Shown in pieces: positions 7,900 to 15,141 of a stretch of DNA of 20,350 nucleotides. The translations under genes and the position numbers were made by a program. The stretch is taken from positions 1 through 20,350 of IMG/VR virus record IMGVR_UViG_3300046757_000164. One strand, written 5' to 3'. The notes under the pieces were generated by a model. That model saw only the letters and a program-made list of their open reading frames with translations. It was not told where the DNA came from and ran no database searches. Each line of letters opens with the position of its first letter. The stretch's first letter is position 1. The DNA comes from a virus.

Positions 7900-8988
7900 T
7901 TACGAACCCTGTGCAGCCTTAATATACTTACCATAACGTTCATGGAATTCATCAAAGCATTCCACAGCATCCGGATCAATGGGTAATGAATACTGAGTAA
8001 GTGCGAGCTTAATGCCCATTACAACTAATTCAGTATCAAAGTTATCCATCGAAAATCGCAGGAAGTTATTAACCTTCTTATCGAAGTCTTTATCGTTTTT
8101 GTTATCAGCTTCTTGTAGCTCATAACACAATGACACAGTGAGGGAATACATAGCACTGATTTCTTTACTGGCCATCTCCATGACTTTTCCTGCGAGGATG
8201 TCACTTGGATTAGGCATCTGAGACGCAACCTTACGGTGCGCCATAAACTTGACAGCCAAGCCTTCTCCAACTGACCCACTAACTAAGTCTGTAGTAGTGG
8301 TTTCATCTAAGCCGTCTTCAAGCAATTCGCTTACAAACGACCAAGAACGAGGTGTTGCAAATGAACGACTTGCACTTCTTGGATCGAAGTCATATAAGTC
8401 TTTCTTTGCAAATGTTAAGTAACCAACAACGTCTGCATGTTGGTTGTTTACAACAGCCCACTGGAACCAGTCATCAAATGATACAGCAAGTTCTAAGTGG
8501 ATAAAACGGTTTGCTAACGGAGCAGGCATTCTATAAGTAACACCTTTGTCAGCTTCACGGTTACCAGCCGCAATAATTACAACATTGTCTGGCAACTTAT
8601 ATTGCCCAACTCTGCGATTAAGAATCAGCTGATATGCAGCCGCTTGTACAGCAGGTGCCGCTGAGTTCATTTCGTCTAAGAATAAAACGACATAGTCGTA
8701 TTGTGATGCAAATTCTTCTGTAGGAAGTTCTGCTGGTGCGCCCCAAACCATTGTACCTGAGTTGCTATCAAAGTACGGAATACCTTTAATGTCTGTAGGC
8801 TCCCAAAGCGACAAACGAATGTCGATCAAATTCGAGTTACCAAGGTCGTCGGTAATTTGTCTAACAATATCAGACTTACCAATGCCTGGAGGACCCCAAA
8901 GGAAGATCGGACGATTCTTGCGAATAGCATGTTTAATGCTAGATTTTGCGCCGTTGGGCGAAACTGTTCTTGTGATTACGTTTTCCAT
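7900..8988 (-). CDS. MoxR-type AAA+ ATPase
   Basis: This 362-aa ATPase has Walker A GPPGIGKS at 32-39, Walker B VVLFLDEM at 100-107, sensor 1 IIAAGN at 138-143 and a PLANRF segment with R161 as a likely Arg finger or sensor. The spacing and the GKGVTYRMPAPLANRF-like region (here starting ADKGVTYRM at 147) match MoxR/RavA-type AAA+ proteins. These form hexamers and act with VWA proteins to remodel or load metals into target complexes. The VWA partner is the next gene downstream, behind a terminator and its own promoter. The operon is a single gene behind a strong sigma70-type promoter. The target in phage infection is unknown. Confidence 0.9.
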   Translation of the reverse strand: MENVITRTVSPNGAKSSIKHAIRKNRPIFLWGPPGIGKSDIVRQITDDLGNSNLIDIRLSLWEPTDIKGIPYFDSNSGTMVWGAPAELPTEEFASQYDYVVLFLDEMNSAAPAVQAAAYQLILNRRVGQYKLPDNVVIIAAGNREADKGVTYRMPAPLANRFIHLELAVSFDDWFQWAVVNNQHADVVGYLTFAKKDLYDFDPRSASRSFATPRSWSFVSELLEDGLDETTTTDLVSGSVGEGLAVKFMAHRKVASQMPNPSDILAGKVMEMASKEISAMYSLTVSLCYELQEADNKNDKDFDKKVNNFLRFSMDNFDTELVVMGIKLALTQYSLPIDPDAVECFDEFHERYGKYIKAAQGS

Positions 8989-9038
8989 ATTGTATTACCT
9001 CTTGAGTTATCAGTGCTTAATTTCTAACTTATGTATAT

Positions 9039-9067
9039 ATAATACTACCAAATGGGGGTAATGTCAA
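9039..9067 (-). promoter_or_regulatory. Sigma70-type promoter of the MoxR gene
   Basis: The minus strand has TTGACA at 9062-9067, a 17-nt spacer and TATTAT at 9039-9044. The -35 lies about 20 nt after the stop of the 130-aa gene. The leader is about 44 nt and carries an AGAGGT RBS before the ATG at 8988. Confidence 0.8.
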
Positions 9068-9086
9068 CCGTTTTCTGCAGTTTTTT

Positions 9087-9479
9087 CTAATTATTTTCGT
9101 CTTTATTTTGACGGGATAATGCTTTAGTAAGTCCATACTTGCGTAGATCACCTGAGAAAAGAGACAGTTCGACCGCCTTCTTTTGGTGTGTTACTTGAAT
9201 AGATCTTGGTCCTATGTAGTAAGGACAGTCGATAAACTTATCTAAAAAGATAATAACTTGTGTAGTCATCGGCATATCATGTGGATAAGGTACATCGTAT
9301 GTTGCTACTTCTGCTTGTGTAAGTGCGTCTAAACCTGCATCTGTAAGTCTAAGTCCACCAGCATCCTTGTTACGTGTATTATGCCACCACAACGGCATAT
9401 GCTCCTTAACAGACAAGTCGTTAAAACTTTTGCCTAGTTCTTTTAGGAATAACTTTGTATAGGTTTCTTTCCAGTTCAT
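9087..9479 (-). CDS. Hypothetical phage protein, 130 aa
   Basis: The family is not recognised. The 130-aa product has an N-terminal helix (NWKETYTKLFLKELGKSF), a Trp-rich segment HMPLWWHNTRNKD, and a compact LRLTDAGLDALT stretch. A C-terminal domain, FLDKFIDCPYYIGPRSIQVT then AVELSLFSGDLRKYGLTKA, looks alpha/beta. LRLTDAGLDAL resembles a short winged-helix-like segment, only as a guess. The ATG overlaps the stop of the 95-aa gene (ATGA), so the two are coupled and share the late-type promoter at 9792. No terminator is seen before the MoxR promoter. Confidence 0.75.
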   Translation of the reverse strand: MNWKETYTKLFLKELGKSFNDLSVKEHMPLWWHNTRNKDAGGLRLTDAGLDALTQAEVATYDVPYPHDMPMTTQVIIFLDKFIDCPYYIGPRSIQVTHQKKAVELSLFSGDLRKYGLTKALSRQNKDENN

Positions 9480-9763
9480 TCGGTTACAATTTCGCCAGAT
9501 GACAACTTATATACTTTGAAGTCTTCACAGGAAAACAGTTCGTTAAGTTTTTGTGCTAAATTGTGTGCATGCCCTGGATTAGAGAAACTTGTCTTTTTAT
9601 ACTTCGGTCCAGGATAATTTGTTAAAGCGTTTGAACTTTTTAAATTGAATGGTTTTTCTTTATAGAATACAGCCCAGATAGCATCAGCATCTAGGACTTG
9701 CTCACATCTATAATTCTTTTTGTTTACATGTTCTAAAAGAACATTTGGTTTGGGTCTGCTCAT
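9476..9763 (-). CDS. Hypothetical phage protein, 95 aa
   Basis: This basic 95-aa protein has the segments MSRPKPNVLLEHVNKKNYRC, DAIWAVFYKEKPFNLKSSN and GHAHNLAQKLNELFSCEDF. The Lys- and Tyr-rich N-terminal half followed by a helix suggests a small nucleic-acid- or polymerase-associated domain, but no family is recognised. It is the first gene after the late-type promoter at 9792. Its stop overlaps the start of the 130-aa gene by 4 nt, as TGA within ATGA. Confidence 0.7.
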   Translation of the reverse strand: MSRPKPNVLLEHVNKKNYRCEQVLDADAIWAVFYKEKPFNLKSSNALTNYPGPKYKKTSFSNPGHAHNLAQKLNELFSCEDFKVYKLSSGEIVTE

Positions 9764-9791
9764 ATATACGTACCTTAATTAACTACGTATA

Positions 9792-9799
9792 TATTTATC
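9792..9799 (-). promoter_or_regulatory. Late-type promoter ATAAATA before the 95-aa gene
   Basis: The minus strand carries GATAAATA (9792-9799), about 29 nt before the ATG at 9763. Its spacing is similar to the other two late-type motifs and it lies between coding regions. The gap 9764-9822 otherwise holds only AT-rich sequence. Confidence 0.55.
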
Positions 9800-9822
9800 T
9801 CTTTTTTTAGTTAAATGCTAGT

Positions 9823-10077
9823 TTATTTCCACTCAGTACCACCGTCTAATTGCACCTCTACGGGCTCATTGTCTAGGGTTTGTACATGTTCTTTAATAAA
9901 CTGTTCCATGTCTCCGTTAAGTCGAGACATCACTTCTCCGAGTGTAAACGCTAATCTTTTTGCTGTATCAATGTCAATTCTAACATCTTTAGCTCTACTA
10001 GCGTCAGCACTCTTAACAGTTTGAATAAACTGTTGTACTGGAAAAGTGTTTACCGGATCAAGATTTTTGGTTGGCAT
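9823..10077 (-). CDS. Hypothetical phage protein, 84 aa
   Basis: The 84-aa product is mostly helical: PVQQFIQTVKSADASRAKDV, DTAKRLAFTLGEVMSRL and GDMEQFIKEHVQTL. It has a short acidic C-terminus. No family is recognised. It has an AGGA RBS and overlaps the end of the 156-aa gene by 20 nt. It is the last gene of the exonuclease operon. Confidence 0.75.
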   Translation of the reverse strand: MPTKNLDPVNTFPVQQFIQTVKSADASRAKDVRIDIDTAKRLAFTLGEVMSRLNGDMEQFIKEHVQTLDNEPVEVQLDGGTEWK

Positions 10078-10528
10078 TTGATAGTTCCTGACGCATGGTA
10101 AGATCGTTTTTGAATGGACCTTTGTAGTCGTAACGTTCTAATGTAATTAGTTTAGGACAAAAACTCTTTACCCAACCTTTGTCAAAGTGGATAATATAGT
10201 ATCCTGCACAATACAAGCTCTTACTCTTACGGCTTTTAGTAAACAATGCAAACTTACGATGTACATCATAAATTACATTGTAAGGAGTAGTGCTAGTTGG
10301 AAAGCCATAAATTTCTTTTTCAGTTTCAAACTTTATTGAGTCGTCTTTATCGAATATAGTAAGACCAAGTTCGTTCTTTAATTGTTTTTTGTTTTCAAAA
10401 AATGCAACACCATTGTTTGCAGAGAACATAAACTTTTCGTCATTGAAACTTAAGGTTCCTAACTTTTCACCTTCTTCTTCAACAATCCAGAACTTGTCTT
10501 TTAGTATTGTTTTTGCTTTTATGCTCAT
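10058..10528 (-). CDS. Hypothetical phage protein, 156 aa
   Basis: This 156-aa protein begins with beta-rich repeats (FWIVEEEGEKLGTLSFNDEK, KFMFSANNGVAFF). Its C-terminal half contains SLYCAGYYIIHFDKGWVKSF, then CPKLITLERYDYKGPF, which look strongly conserved in type. I associate this layout with T4-like marine phages but know no function. It starts inside the end of the exonuclease gene (4-nt overlap, ATGA). Coupling to a replication/repair nuclease hints at a DNA metabolism role, by context only. Confidence 0.75.
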   Translation of the reverse strand: MSIKAKTILKDKFWIVEEEGEKLGTLSFNDEKFMFSANNGVAFFENKKQLKNELGLTIFDKDDSIKFETEKEIYGFPTSTTPYNVIYDVHRKFALFTKSRKSKSLYCAGYYIIHFDKGWVKSFCPKLITLERYDYKGPFKNDLTMRQELSNANQKS

Positions 10529-11514
10529 TTAATATATCTCGCTTGTAAAGGTTCTGCATAGTATTGAGCCTGATCAGCAATACGTTGCATATCCCACTTA
10601 GCACAGAACTTCATAAGACGCATACCAACTTGTGCTATCTCCTTAGGATTATCTGTTGCTTCGTTAATTGTTTCGTTTATAATTGCTCTAATGTCTTCAG
10701 GCTGTGCTGTTAAATCACATAGAACAACATTACGTTGATAGTCATCTAGTACACGATGTTCTACACCTTCATGATCAGTCCAACGCTGTAACATCATGTT
10801 ATTCCAATTGTAGCCTTTGTTATCTTTGTCTGCAAATGCTTCAATAAGACCTACTTTATTCTTAGTGCCTTTCTTACGTACACCTGGATATGCACTAAAC
10901 ACGTTGTCACTAGTGTCGCCACGCATACACTTTTCAAACAACATAAATGCAGGATCGGGTGCAGGCTTCTCTAGTTTAGTTTTCTTGTCTATTACAGGAT
11001 TACCTTTCTTATCAAAGTAACCTTCGTGTGTAATAGTTAAGTCTTGTATGCCACTGTATTGTGTTACGTTAGGTGCAATAAGTTGTGCAAAGTCGCCATC
11101 TGTACTAATAATAACATGTTTATCATTAGGGTGTGCTTGTACCCAACCTGCAATAAGATCATCTGCTTCTAGTTGCTTGTGTCGCATAACAGTACAGTTA
11201 GTCTTGTCGCTAACAAAGTCTTTAAACTCGTCAAAGATTTCCCAAAACACTGTATCTTCTTCAGACTCAGTAACAGTCATCTTATCACGTGCAACTTGCC
11301 TGTTACGCTTGTAAGGTTCGTAAAAGTCTTTACGCCAGCTACGGCCTTCTAAACAAAACACAACATGTGTACCACTAAAGTCTTGCCATGCTTTCTTAAC
11401 ACTGTTAAGTGTAATATGCATAGCCATGCCTACCTTAGTGTCAATGTCGCCACGTACTACATGCCTTGCACGAAAGAATGTGTTAGCTGTATCTACTAGA
11501 ATATATGTTGCCAT
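10525..11514 (-). CDS. 5'-3' exonuclease (FEN / T4 RNase H type)
   Basis: This 329-aa protein fits the FEN/PIN-like 5' nuclease family, which removes RNA primers and flaps during replication. Acidic metal-binding motifs appear in order: D8 in VDTANTFF, EADDLIAG with E116, D118 and D119, STDGDFAQL with D139 and D141, and GDTSDN at 199-204. The helix-hairpin-helix region (about 205-222, SAYPGVRKKGTK) follows. Family members are about 300 aa and T4 RNase H is similar in size, so the protein is complete. It is the first gene after a strong sigma70-type promoter, with a short leader and an AAAGG RBS. Two unknown genes follow in overlap. It could serve host-like DNA repair, but in a phage a lagging-strand role is most likely. 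Confidence 0.88.
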   Translation of the reverse strand: MATYILVDTANTFFRARHVVRGDIDTKVGMAMHITLNSVKKAWQDFSGTHVVFCLEGRSWRKDFYEPYKRNRQVARDKMTVTESEEDTVFWEIFDEFKDFVSDKTNCTVMRHKQLEADDLIAGWVQAHPNDKHVIISTDGDFAQLIAPNVTQYSGIQDLTITHEGYFDKKGNPVIDKKTKLEKPAPDPAFMLFEKCMRGDTSDNVFSAYPGVRKKGTKNKVGLIEAFADKDNKGYNWNNMMLQRWTDHEGVEHRVLDDYQRNVVLCDLTAQPEDIRAIINETINEATDNPKEIAQVGMRLMKFCAKWDMQRIADQAQYYAEPLQARYIK

Positions 11515-11543
11515 TAGTTTGCCTTTGTGTAATTTATAATACT

Positions 11544-11572
11544 ATTATAACACCAGATCTGGCTGTTGTCAA
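11544..11572 (-). promoter_or_regulatory. Sigma70-type promoter of the exonuclease operon
   Basis: The minus strand carries TTGACA (11567-11572), a 17-nt spacer and TATAAT (11544-11549), both hexamers perfect. The -35 begins 4 nt past the stop of the 130-aa gene at 11576. The leader is about 23 nt before the ATG at 11514. Confidence 0.85.
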
Positions 11573-11575
11573 GCA

Positions 11576-11968
11576 TTAAGATACTTCTGATTTGCCTTTA
11601 TCGATAGGTACTACGTTAATATACCCTGCTTCAGTTTTAGGATCTTGTCCTTCTTCTTGAAGCATTTGACTAACAATAGTTCTAAACCACTGATCAACAA
11701 TCTGTTCGTTTGATTCACCTTGATACCCTGCATCAAGAAGTTCTTCAATAAACTCATTGTTCCAGTCAAGTTCAAAGAACCCGTTTCGAATGTTATCTTT
11801 GTTGACTTGTGTATCTAATACAGCAACCCAAGGTTCGCCTGCTTTAGTAGCGGCTGCCTTTTCTTTATCTAATGCCGCACGTCGAACATCTTCCGGAGTA
11901 GGTTCCTTTGTATCTTCTATTATTTTAGGTTGTACACCTAGTGCTTTTTTTATTTTATTCCAGTTCAT
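11576..11968 (-). CDS. Hypothetical phage protein, 130 aa, downstream of queE
   Basis: The N-terminal part is charged (MNWNKIKKALGV, then EPTPEDVRRAALDKEKAAAT). A folded segment follows with WVAVLDTQVNKDNIRNGFFE at about 47-66, then LDWNNEFIEELLDAGYQGES and IVDQWFRTIVSQML. No family is recognised. The ATG overlaps a short upstream frame through ATGA. It is the last gene of the folE-queE operon and the exonuclease promoter follows directly. By position it could serve base modification or DNA metabolism, but nothing in the sequence proves this. Confidence 0.75.
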   Translation of the reverse strand: MNWNKIKKALGVQPKIIEDTKEPTPEDVRRAALDKEKAAATKAGEPWVAVLDTQVNKDNIRNGFFELDWNNEFIEELLDAGYQGESNEQIVDQWFRTIVSQMLQEEGQDPKTEAGYINVVPIDKGKSEVS

Positions 11969-12027
11969 AGTCCTGCTCTCCTTACACGTTTCTCTAAATC
12001 ACCACCGTCTTCAATTGGTGCTGTCAT
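11965..12027 (-). CDS. Possible 20-aa minigene between queE and the 130-aa gene
   Basis: The 87-nt gap after queE contains an in-frame ATG at 12027 that encodes MTAPIEDGGDLEKRVRRAGL and ends in a TGA overlapping the next ATG as ATGA. The overlap is the same coupling found between real genes here. The RBS is weak and the peptide is short and charged, so it may be only a coupling leader or chance. A long frame extends upstream into queE in another phase and is most likely a shadow. Confidence 0.3.
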   Translation of the reverse strand: MTAPIEDGGDLEKRVRRAGL

Positions 12028-12055
12028 AGCTCGTTCGTGTTGTTCGTTTTTATAT

Positions 12056-12940
12056 CTAGGTTCCCCATGCGTTACCGAATAAGTCGATGTGTAATCGTGG
12101 TGTGAATCGCCATCCTTTTTCCATACAGAGCTCAGCCACTTCTTGAATGTTGAGCTTGTATTCTTCACTGCGTCCACCCAATGGCATACAATATACCGGA
12201 CATTGTATCCCGGCGTCTCTATAACTCGCCACAGCTCTACCAGCTTCTTCGACATCAGTTTCATCAGCGACAACAAACTTAAAGTAAAGGTTACTATTAG
12301 CAACACTGTAATACTCACTAGCAATATCAGGCATAATAGCATCCTCCCAGCGTTCTCCGCTAACTGAAAGTTTTGGGGAACAACTCCAAGTGACTTCAAA
12401 TCTATCTTGATTGTTGAGATAGTCTCTAAAGTCTGGTCGTAGCTTTTGCGTAGTATTCGTTTCAAATGTAACATTTTTTAAATCCTTCATACGCGGGTGT
12501 TCTAATAATTCAGCATAGAATCTTTGCCACCCTAACAAAGGTTCTCCGCCGGTAAAAATCAAGTGAACATCTTGTCCACTATCCATTGTCCACTTACCTT
12601 CTGGAGTAAGTGATAACAAATGTTCTACAACTTCATCTACAGTTCTATCCATCATAAACTTTTTAAACTCTGGATAGATACTAGCATATGTATCACAACC
12701 TGTATGTATTACAGGTAAGTCTGTAAATTTTTCAACAGTGCTTATAATATTACTATCAAGTAACTTCTTAACTTCTGGATTATGTTTTACACCATCTGCT
12801 CTTGCAGGTGTGCCTCTTTCTAATCCAAAGTTCATGCAACGAAAGTTACAACCGAATGTACGTAAGAACACACTAGGTACTCCTACAAACTTGCCTTCTC
12901 CTTGTACGCTATAAAACGCTTCTGAATATCTAAGTTTCAT
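12056..12940 (-). CDS. queE: QueE-like 7-carboxy-7-deazaguanine synthase
   Basis: This 294-aa radical SAM protein fits QueE, which converts carboxytetrahydropterin to 7-carboxy-7-deazaguanine. It opens with the QueE-type sequence RYSEAFYSVQGEGKFVGVPS, then FLRTFGCNFRC, and has TGGEPLLGW near 130-138. The cluster motif is unusual: C31 and C35 are present, but the third position of CX3CX2C is F38. C82 (HTGCDTYAS) is the likely third ligand, 46 residues later. I recall this variant in phage QueE-like proteins. Length exceeds the usual 200-245 aa because of this insertion. It lies 3 nt after folE in the same operon, which supports the pathway. Enzyme activity needs test because of the altered motif. 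Confidence 0.85.
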   Translation of the reverse strand: MKLRYSEAFYSVQGEGKFVGVPSVFLRTFGCNFRCMNFGLERGTPARADGVKHNPEVKKLLDSNIISTVEKFTDLPVIHTGCDTYASIYPEFKKFMMDRTVDEVVEHLLSLTPEGKWTMDSGQDVHLIFTGGEPLLGWQRFYAELLEHPRMKDLKNVTFETNTTQKLRPDFRDYLNNQDRFEVTWSCSPKLSVSGERWEDAIMPDIASEYYSVANSNLYFKFVVADETDVEEAGRAVASYRDAGIQCPVYCMPLGGRSEEYKLNIQEVAELCMEKGWRFTPRLHIDLFGNAWGT

Positions 12941-12943
12941 ACT

Positions 12944-13633
12944 CTACTTCCCACATGCAAATTCTTGTTGGAGTTTAATATTATCCATAAACTCTTTCTT
13001 TGTACCTGCGTCATCCTTAAACGCACCTTTTAGTACAGTTGTTTGTGTAAGACTACTGTGTGCCTTAACACCTCTGTTCTCAACACAACCGTGTGTTGCT
13101 TGTACATAAACACCTAAGTGTTCTGCACCTGTTGCTTTCTGTATTTCACGTACAATGTCATTTGCAAGTTCTTCTTGTAGTGTACCTCGCATAGCACACC
13201 ATTGTGCAATACGTGTATACTTGCTTAACCCAATTAACTTGTCTGATGCAATAATACCAATGTATGCTACACCTCTAACTATCTGGTGATGATGTGAACA
13301 CATACTTGTAAGTTCACTACGCACAACTAACATACCTTCATAACGATCATCGCTATCATTTGGAAATGCTGTTGCAGGCGGCATTGGTTCATAACGTCCT
13401 GCCATTAGTTCATTGATATACATCTTTGCAAGACGTTTACCTGTACCGTTACTGTTAGGATCGTTTTCTGTATCTATTACAAGACCTTGTAATACGTCTT
13501 CAAACTTAACAGCAAGCTCGTCAATTAGTACTTGCTTTTCGCCGTCTTTAATAAAGTCTGAAATGTTGTCGCCGGCCCAGAAGCGTTTGTCTGCTTGTTG
13601 CAAACGGGCTTTTATCTCTTTGGATTTATCCAT
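12944..13633 (-). CDS. folE: GTP cyclohydrolase I (FolE)
   Basis: This 229-aa protein matches type I GTP cyclohydrolases, which turn GTP into 7,8-dihydroneopterin triphosphate, the entry step to folate and 7-deazaguanine compounds. Family length is about 190-222 aa. Zinc ligands are visible: C112 and H115 in MCSHHHQIV and C183 in HGCVENRGV. The intervening GLSKYTRIAQWCAMRG and LQEEL segments are the typical core, and DTENDPNSNGTGKRLAKMYI matches the family's DTPxRTPxRVAKM region. It is the first gene of an operon with queE, behind a perfect sigma70-type promoter, and has a GGAG RBS. In a phage its product more likely feeds deazaguanine synthesis than folate, given queE next to it. Confidence 0.95.
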   Translation of the reverse strand: MDKSKEIKARLQQADKRFWAGDNISDFIKDGEKQVLIDELAVKFEDVLQGLVIDTENDPNSNGTGKRLAKMYINELMAGRYEPMPPATAFPNDSDDRYEGMLVVRSELTSMCSHHHQIVRGVAYIGIIASDKLIGLSKYTRIAQWCAMRGTLQEELANDIVREIQKATGAEHLGVYVQATHGCVENRGVKAHSSLTQTTVLKGAFKDDAGTKKEFMDNIKLQQEFACGK

Positions 13634-13698
13634 TTTTTTAATCTCCGATGTTTAGGCAGTGGATTGCCGTTAATAATACAATGCACAATATAACTTAT

Positions 13699-13727
13699 AT
13701 TATACATTGTATTTAGGTTTTTGTCAA
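13699..13727 (-). promoter_or_regulatory. Sigma70-type promoter of the folE-queE operon
   Basis: The minus strand shows TTGACA (13722-13727), a 17-nt spacer and TATAAT (13699-13704), both perfect. The -35 starts 5 nt after the stop of the preceding gene. The leader of about 59 nt contains only a weak 4-bp hairpin (GGCA/TGCC) and a CGGAG RBS. I see no preQ1 riboswitch in it. Confidence 0.85.
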
Positions 13728-13732
13728 GTATA

Positions 13733-13939
13733 TTAAACAAAATATGTGTTTAACATATCAAGACGATCATGTGCTGTAGACATAGCATCTAGTTCTTTCT
13801 GAATTGTTTCTACAATATCAGAATGCTCGCCAATACCTACAACCTTTTGCATGTATACTTCAATGTTAGTCTTATGCAATTCTATCTCCGCTTCAGCGTG
13901 TAGTCTTGCCGCTTTAATCATTTGTTCCTTCAAGTCCAT
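13733..13939 (-). CDS. Small helical phage protein, 68 aa
   Basis: The 68-aa product is predicted almost wholly helical, with heptad-like segments (MDLKEQMIKAARLHAEAEIE, then DIVETIQKELDAMSTAHDRL). It could be a small coiled-coil protein. No family is recognised. It has a strong AAGGAAAGGA RBS and is the last gene of the nine-gene operon that starts at the QueD-like gene. Confidence 0.75.
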   Translation of the reverse strand: MDLKEQMIKAARLHAEAEIELHKTNIEVYMQKVVGIGEHSDIVETIQKELDAMSTAHDRLDMLNTYFV

Positions 13940-13950
13940 AGTTCCTTTCC

Positions 13951-14325
13951 TTAGTATTTTTGTTTAGATGGAATGACGCCTCTTACGCCACCTTTCGGAT
14001 CTTCCATGTCTCCATCACGACGGAAGATTAAATGTACATGTGGATACATAACTGTTTGTCCTGCACTTACACCTATATTTAGACCAATATTATAACCTGT
14101 TACATTATTCTTGGTTGTTGTAACATTATCATTGCCCATTGACATAGCAAACTTAAAACATTTTTCTACACAATCCATAACATTTACTTTGGGTACTACT
14201 AACAAATGTCCTTCAGTTACAGGATACTTGTCTTCGTATACTACAAAGTCTCTAGTATCTAAGTATACGTTATCCCATGGTGCTCTGCCTTCTTGCTGAG
14301 CTTGTTCTAATGTATCAAGCGTCAT
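13951..14325 (-). CDS. HIT-family nucleotide-binding protein
   Basis: This 124-aa protein fits the histidine triad family of nucleotide hydrolases or transferases. The core GLNIGVSAGQTVMYPHVHLI (81-100) corresponds to the HxHxHxx motif, with the middle catalytic His as H96 and the third as H98. The first His of the triad is Tyr (Y94). The C-terminal DPKGGVRGVIPSKQKY is typical of bacterial and phage FHIT-like proteins. HIT proteins act on AMP-lysine, Ap4A-like or nucleoside phosphoramidate substrates; in a phage it may clear nucleotide by-products. The ATG overlaps the phosphoribosyltransferase gene by 11 nt. It lies in the same operon as the QueD-like gene. Confidence 0.85.
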   Translation of the reverse strand: MTLDTLEQAQQEGRAPWDNVYLDTRDFVVYEDKYPVTEGHLLVVPKVNVMDCVEKCFKFAMSMGNDNVTTTKNNVTGYNIGLNIGVSAGQTVMYPHVHLIFRRDGDMEDPKGGVRGVIPSKQKY

Positions 14326-14872
14326 ACTTACCTACTATTTCCCAAGGGTAAACTAACCAAACATCTTCTTCTGCTTTGTTAACTTCGTGTGCTGAATAAT
14401 TAACACCTTCGAACTCACTTGCAAGGTTTTCAGTTAGTGTAGCAAATCTTACATTTTTATTCCATACAGTACCCCAAGTGCTTTCATTGGGTAAACAACT
14501 AGCTGGCCAATCTTTTTTGATCCAATTAAGTGTTGCACCTGTATCGTTAATATCGTCTACAATTAAAATATTTTTACGTCTGTTAACGTCCCAACGACTT
14601 TTAGTTACAGCACGTTCTTCTTCTGGTACGTAACCAAATGCATCTTCAGCCATCCAAGAATTAGATTCACAATCTGTTTCGTCATCACGTAAACTTACTT
14701 TTAATGCTTCGCAACGAACTCCTAACATATGCGATAATATTGTAGCAGGAACATTACCACCTCGTGTAATACCTATAATATAGTCAGGCTTCCAGTTGTC
14801 TTTTTGCATCTGCATTGCAATATCAATACACATTTTTTCAATGTGTCCCCAAGTGTAATAATGTTTGTTCAT
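14315..14872 (-). CDS. Purine-type phosphoribosyltransferase
   Basis: This 185-aa protein carries the PRPP-binding signature ILIVDDINDTGAT at 102-114, and an upstream loop GITRGGNVPA at 34-43 as in type I phosphoribosyltransferases. The C-terminal VWLVYPWE resembles the end of xanthine/guanine phosphoribosyltransferase (Gpt). Such enzymes join a purine base to PRPP to give a nucleotide. Here it may salvage guanine or, by context, handle a 7-deazaguanine base; the latter is inference. An insertion rich in Asp/Glu at about 62-90 varies within the family. The ATG overlaps the preceding gene's stop by 4 nt and has an AAAGGA RBS. Base specificity cannot be read from the sequence. Confidence 0.85.
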   Translation of the reverse strand: MNKHYYTWGHIEKMCIDIAMQMQKDNWKPDYIIGITRGGNVPATILSHMLGVRCEALKVSLRDDETDCESNSWMAEDAFGYVPEEERAVTKSRWDVNRRKNILIVDDINDTGATLNWIKKDWPASCLPNESTWGTVWNKNVRFATLTENLASEFEGVNYSAHEVNKAEEDVWLVYPWEIVGKYDA

Positions 14873-15138
14873 TTATTATTCCTTTTGTATTCGTCGAGAA
14901 GTGCGTCTCCACTAAGTTCCTTACCAAAGATTCGTACAGTGTTATCTTTTAGTGTGCGTCTTATTACACCATTGTTATATTCAACATCCATTACCATACC
15001 CATGTCGGTATCTTCAGGATTAGTGTCATACCACATACTTTTTAAACTATGAAAGTGTAAACTTTTTACACCCTTTGCCCATGTCTCTGCTTCTAACAAA
15101 TCTCGTTGCCTTTCTACTACGTCATTATACTGACTCAT
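14869..15138 (-). CDS. Hypothetical phage protein, 89 aa
   Basis: The product of 89 aa has a helical N-terminus (VVERQRDLLEAETWAKGVKS), then a mixed segment with MVMDVEYNNGVIRRTLKDNT and an acidic end. No family is recognised. The RBS (AAGGAG) lies in the end of the cupin gene, with a 3-nt gap. The stop overlaps the phosphoribosyltransferase start as ATGA. Confidence 0.75.
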   Translation of the reverse strand: MSQYNDVVERQRDLLEAETWAKGVKSLHFHSLKSMWYDTNPEDTDMGMVMDVEYNNGVIRRTLKDNTVRIFGKELSGDALLDEYKRNNK

Positions 15139-15141
15139 AAA

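Noticed and set aside
11965-12474. A 169-aa frame overlapping queE.
   Set aside because: It is antiphase to a well-supported QueE, has no RBS and lacks a coherent protein character; only its last 20 codons may matter.
13634-13692. A riboswitch, for example of preQ1 type, in the folE leader.
   Set aside because: Only a 4-bp hairpin is present and no preQ1 class pattern could be matched by eye.
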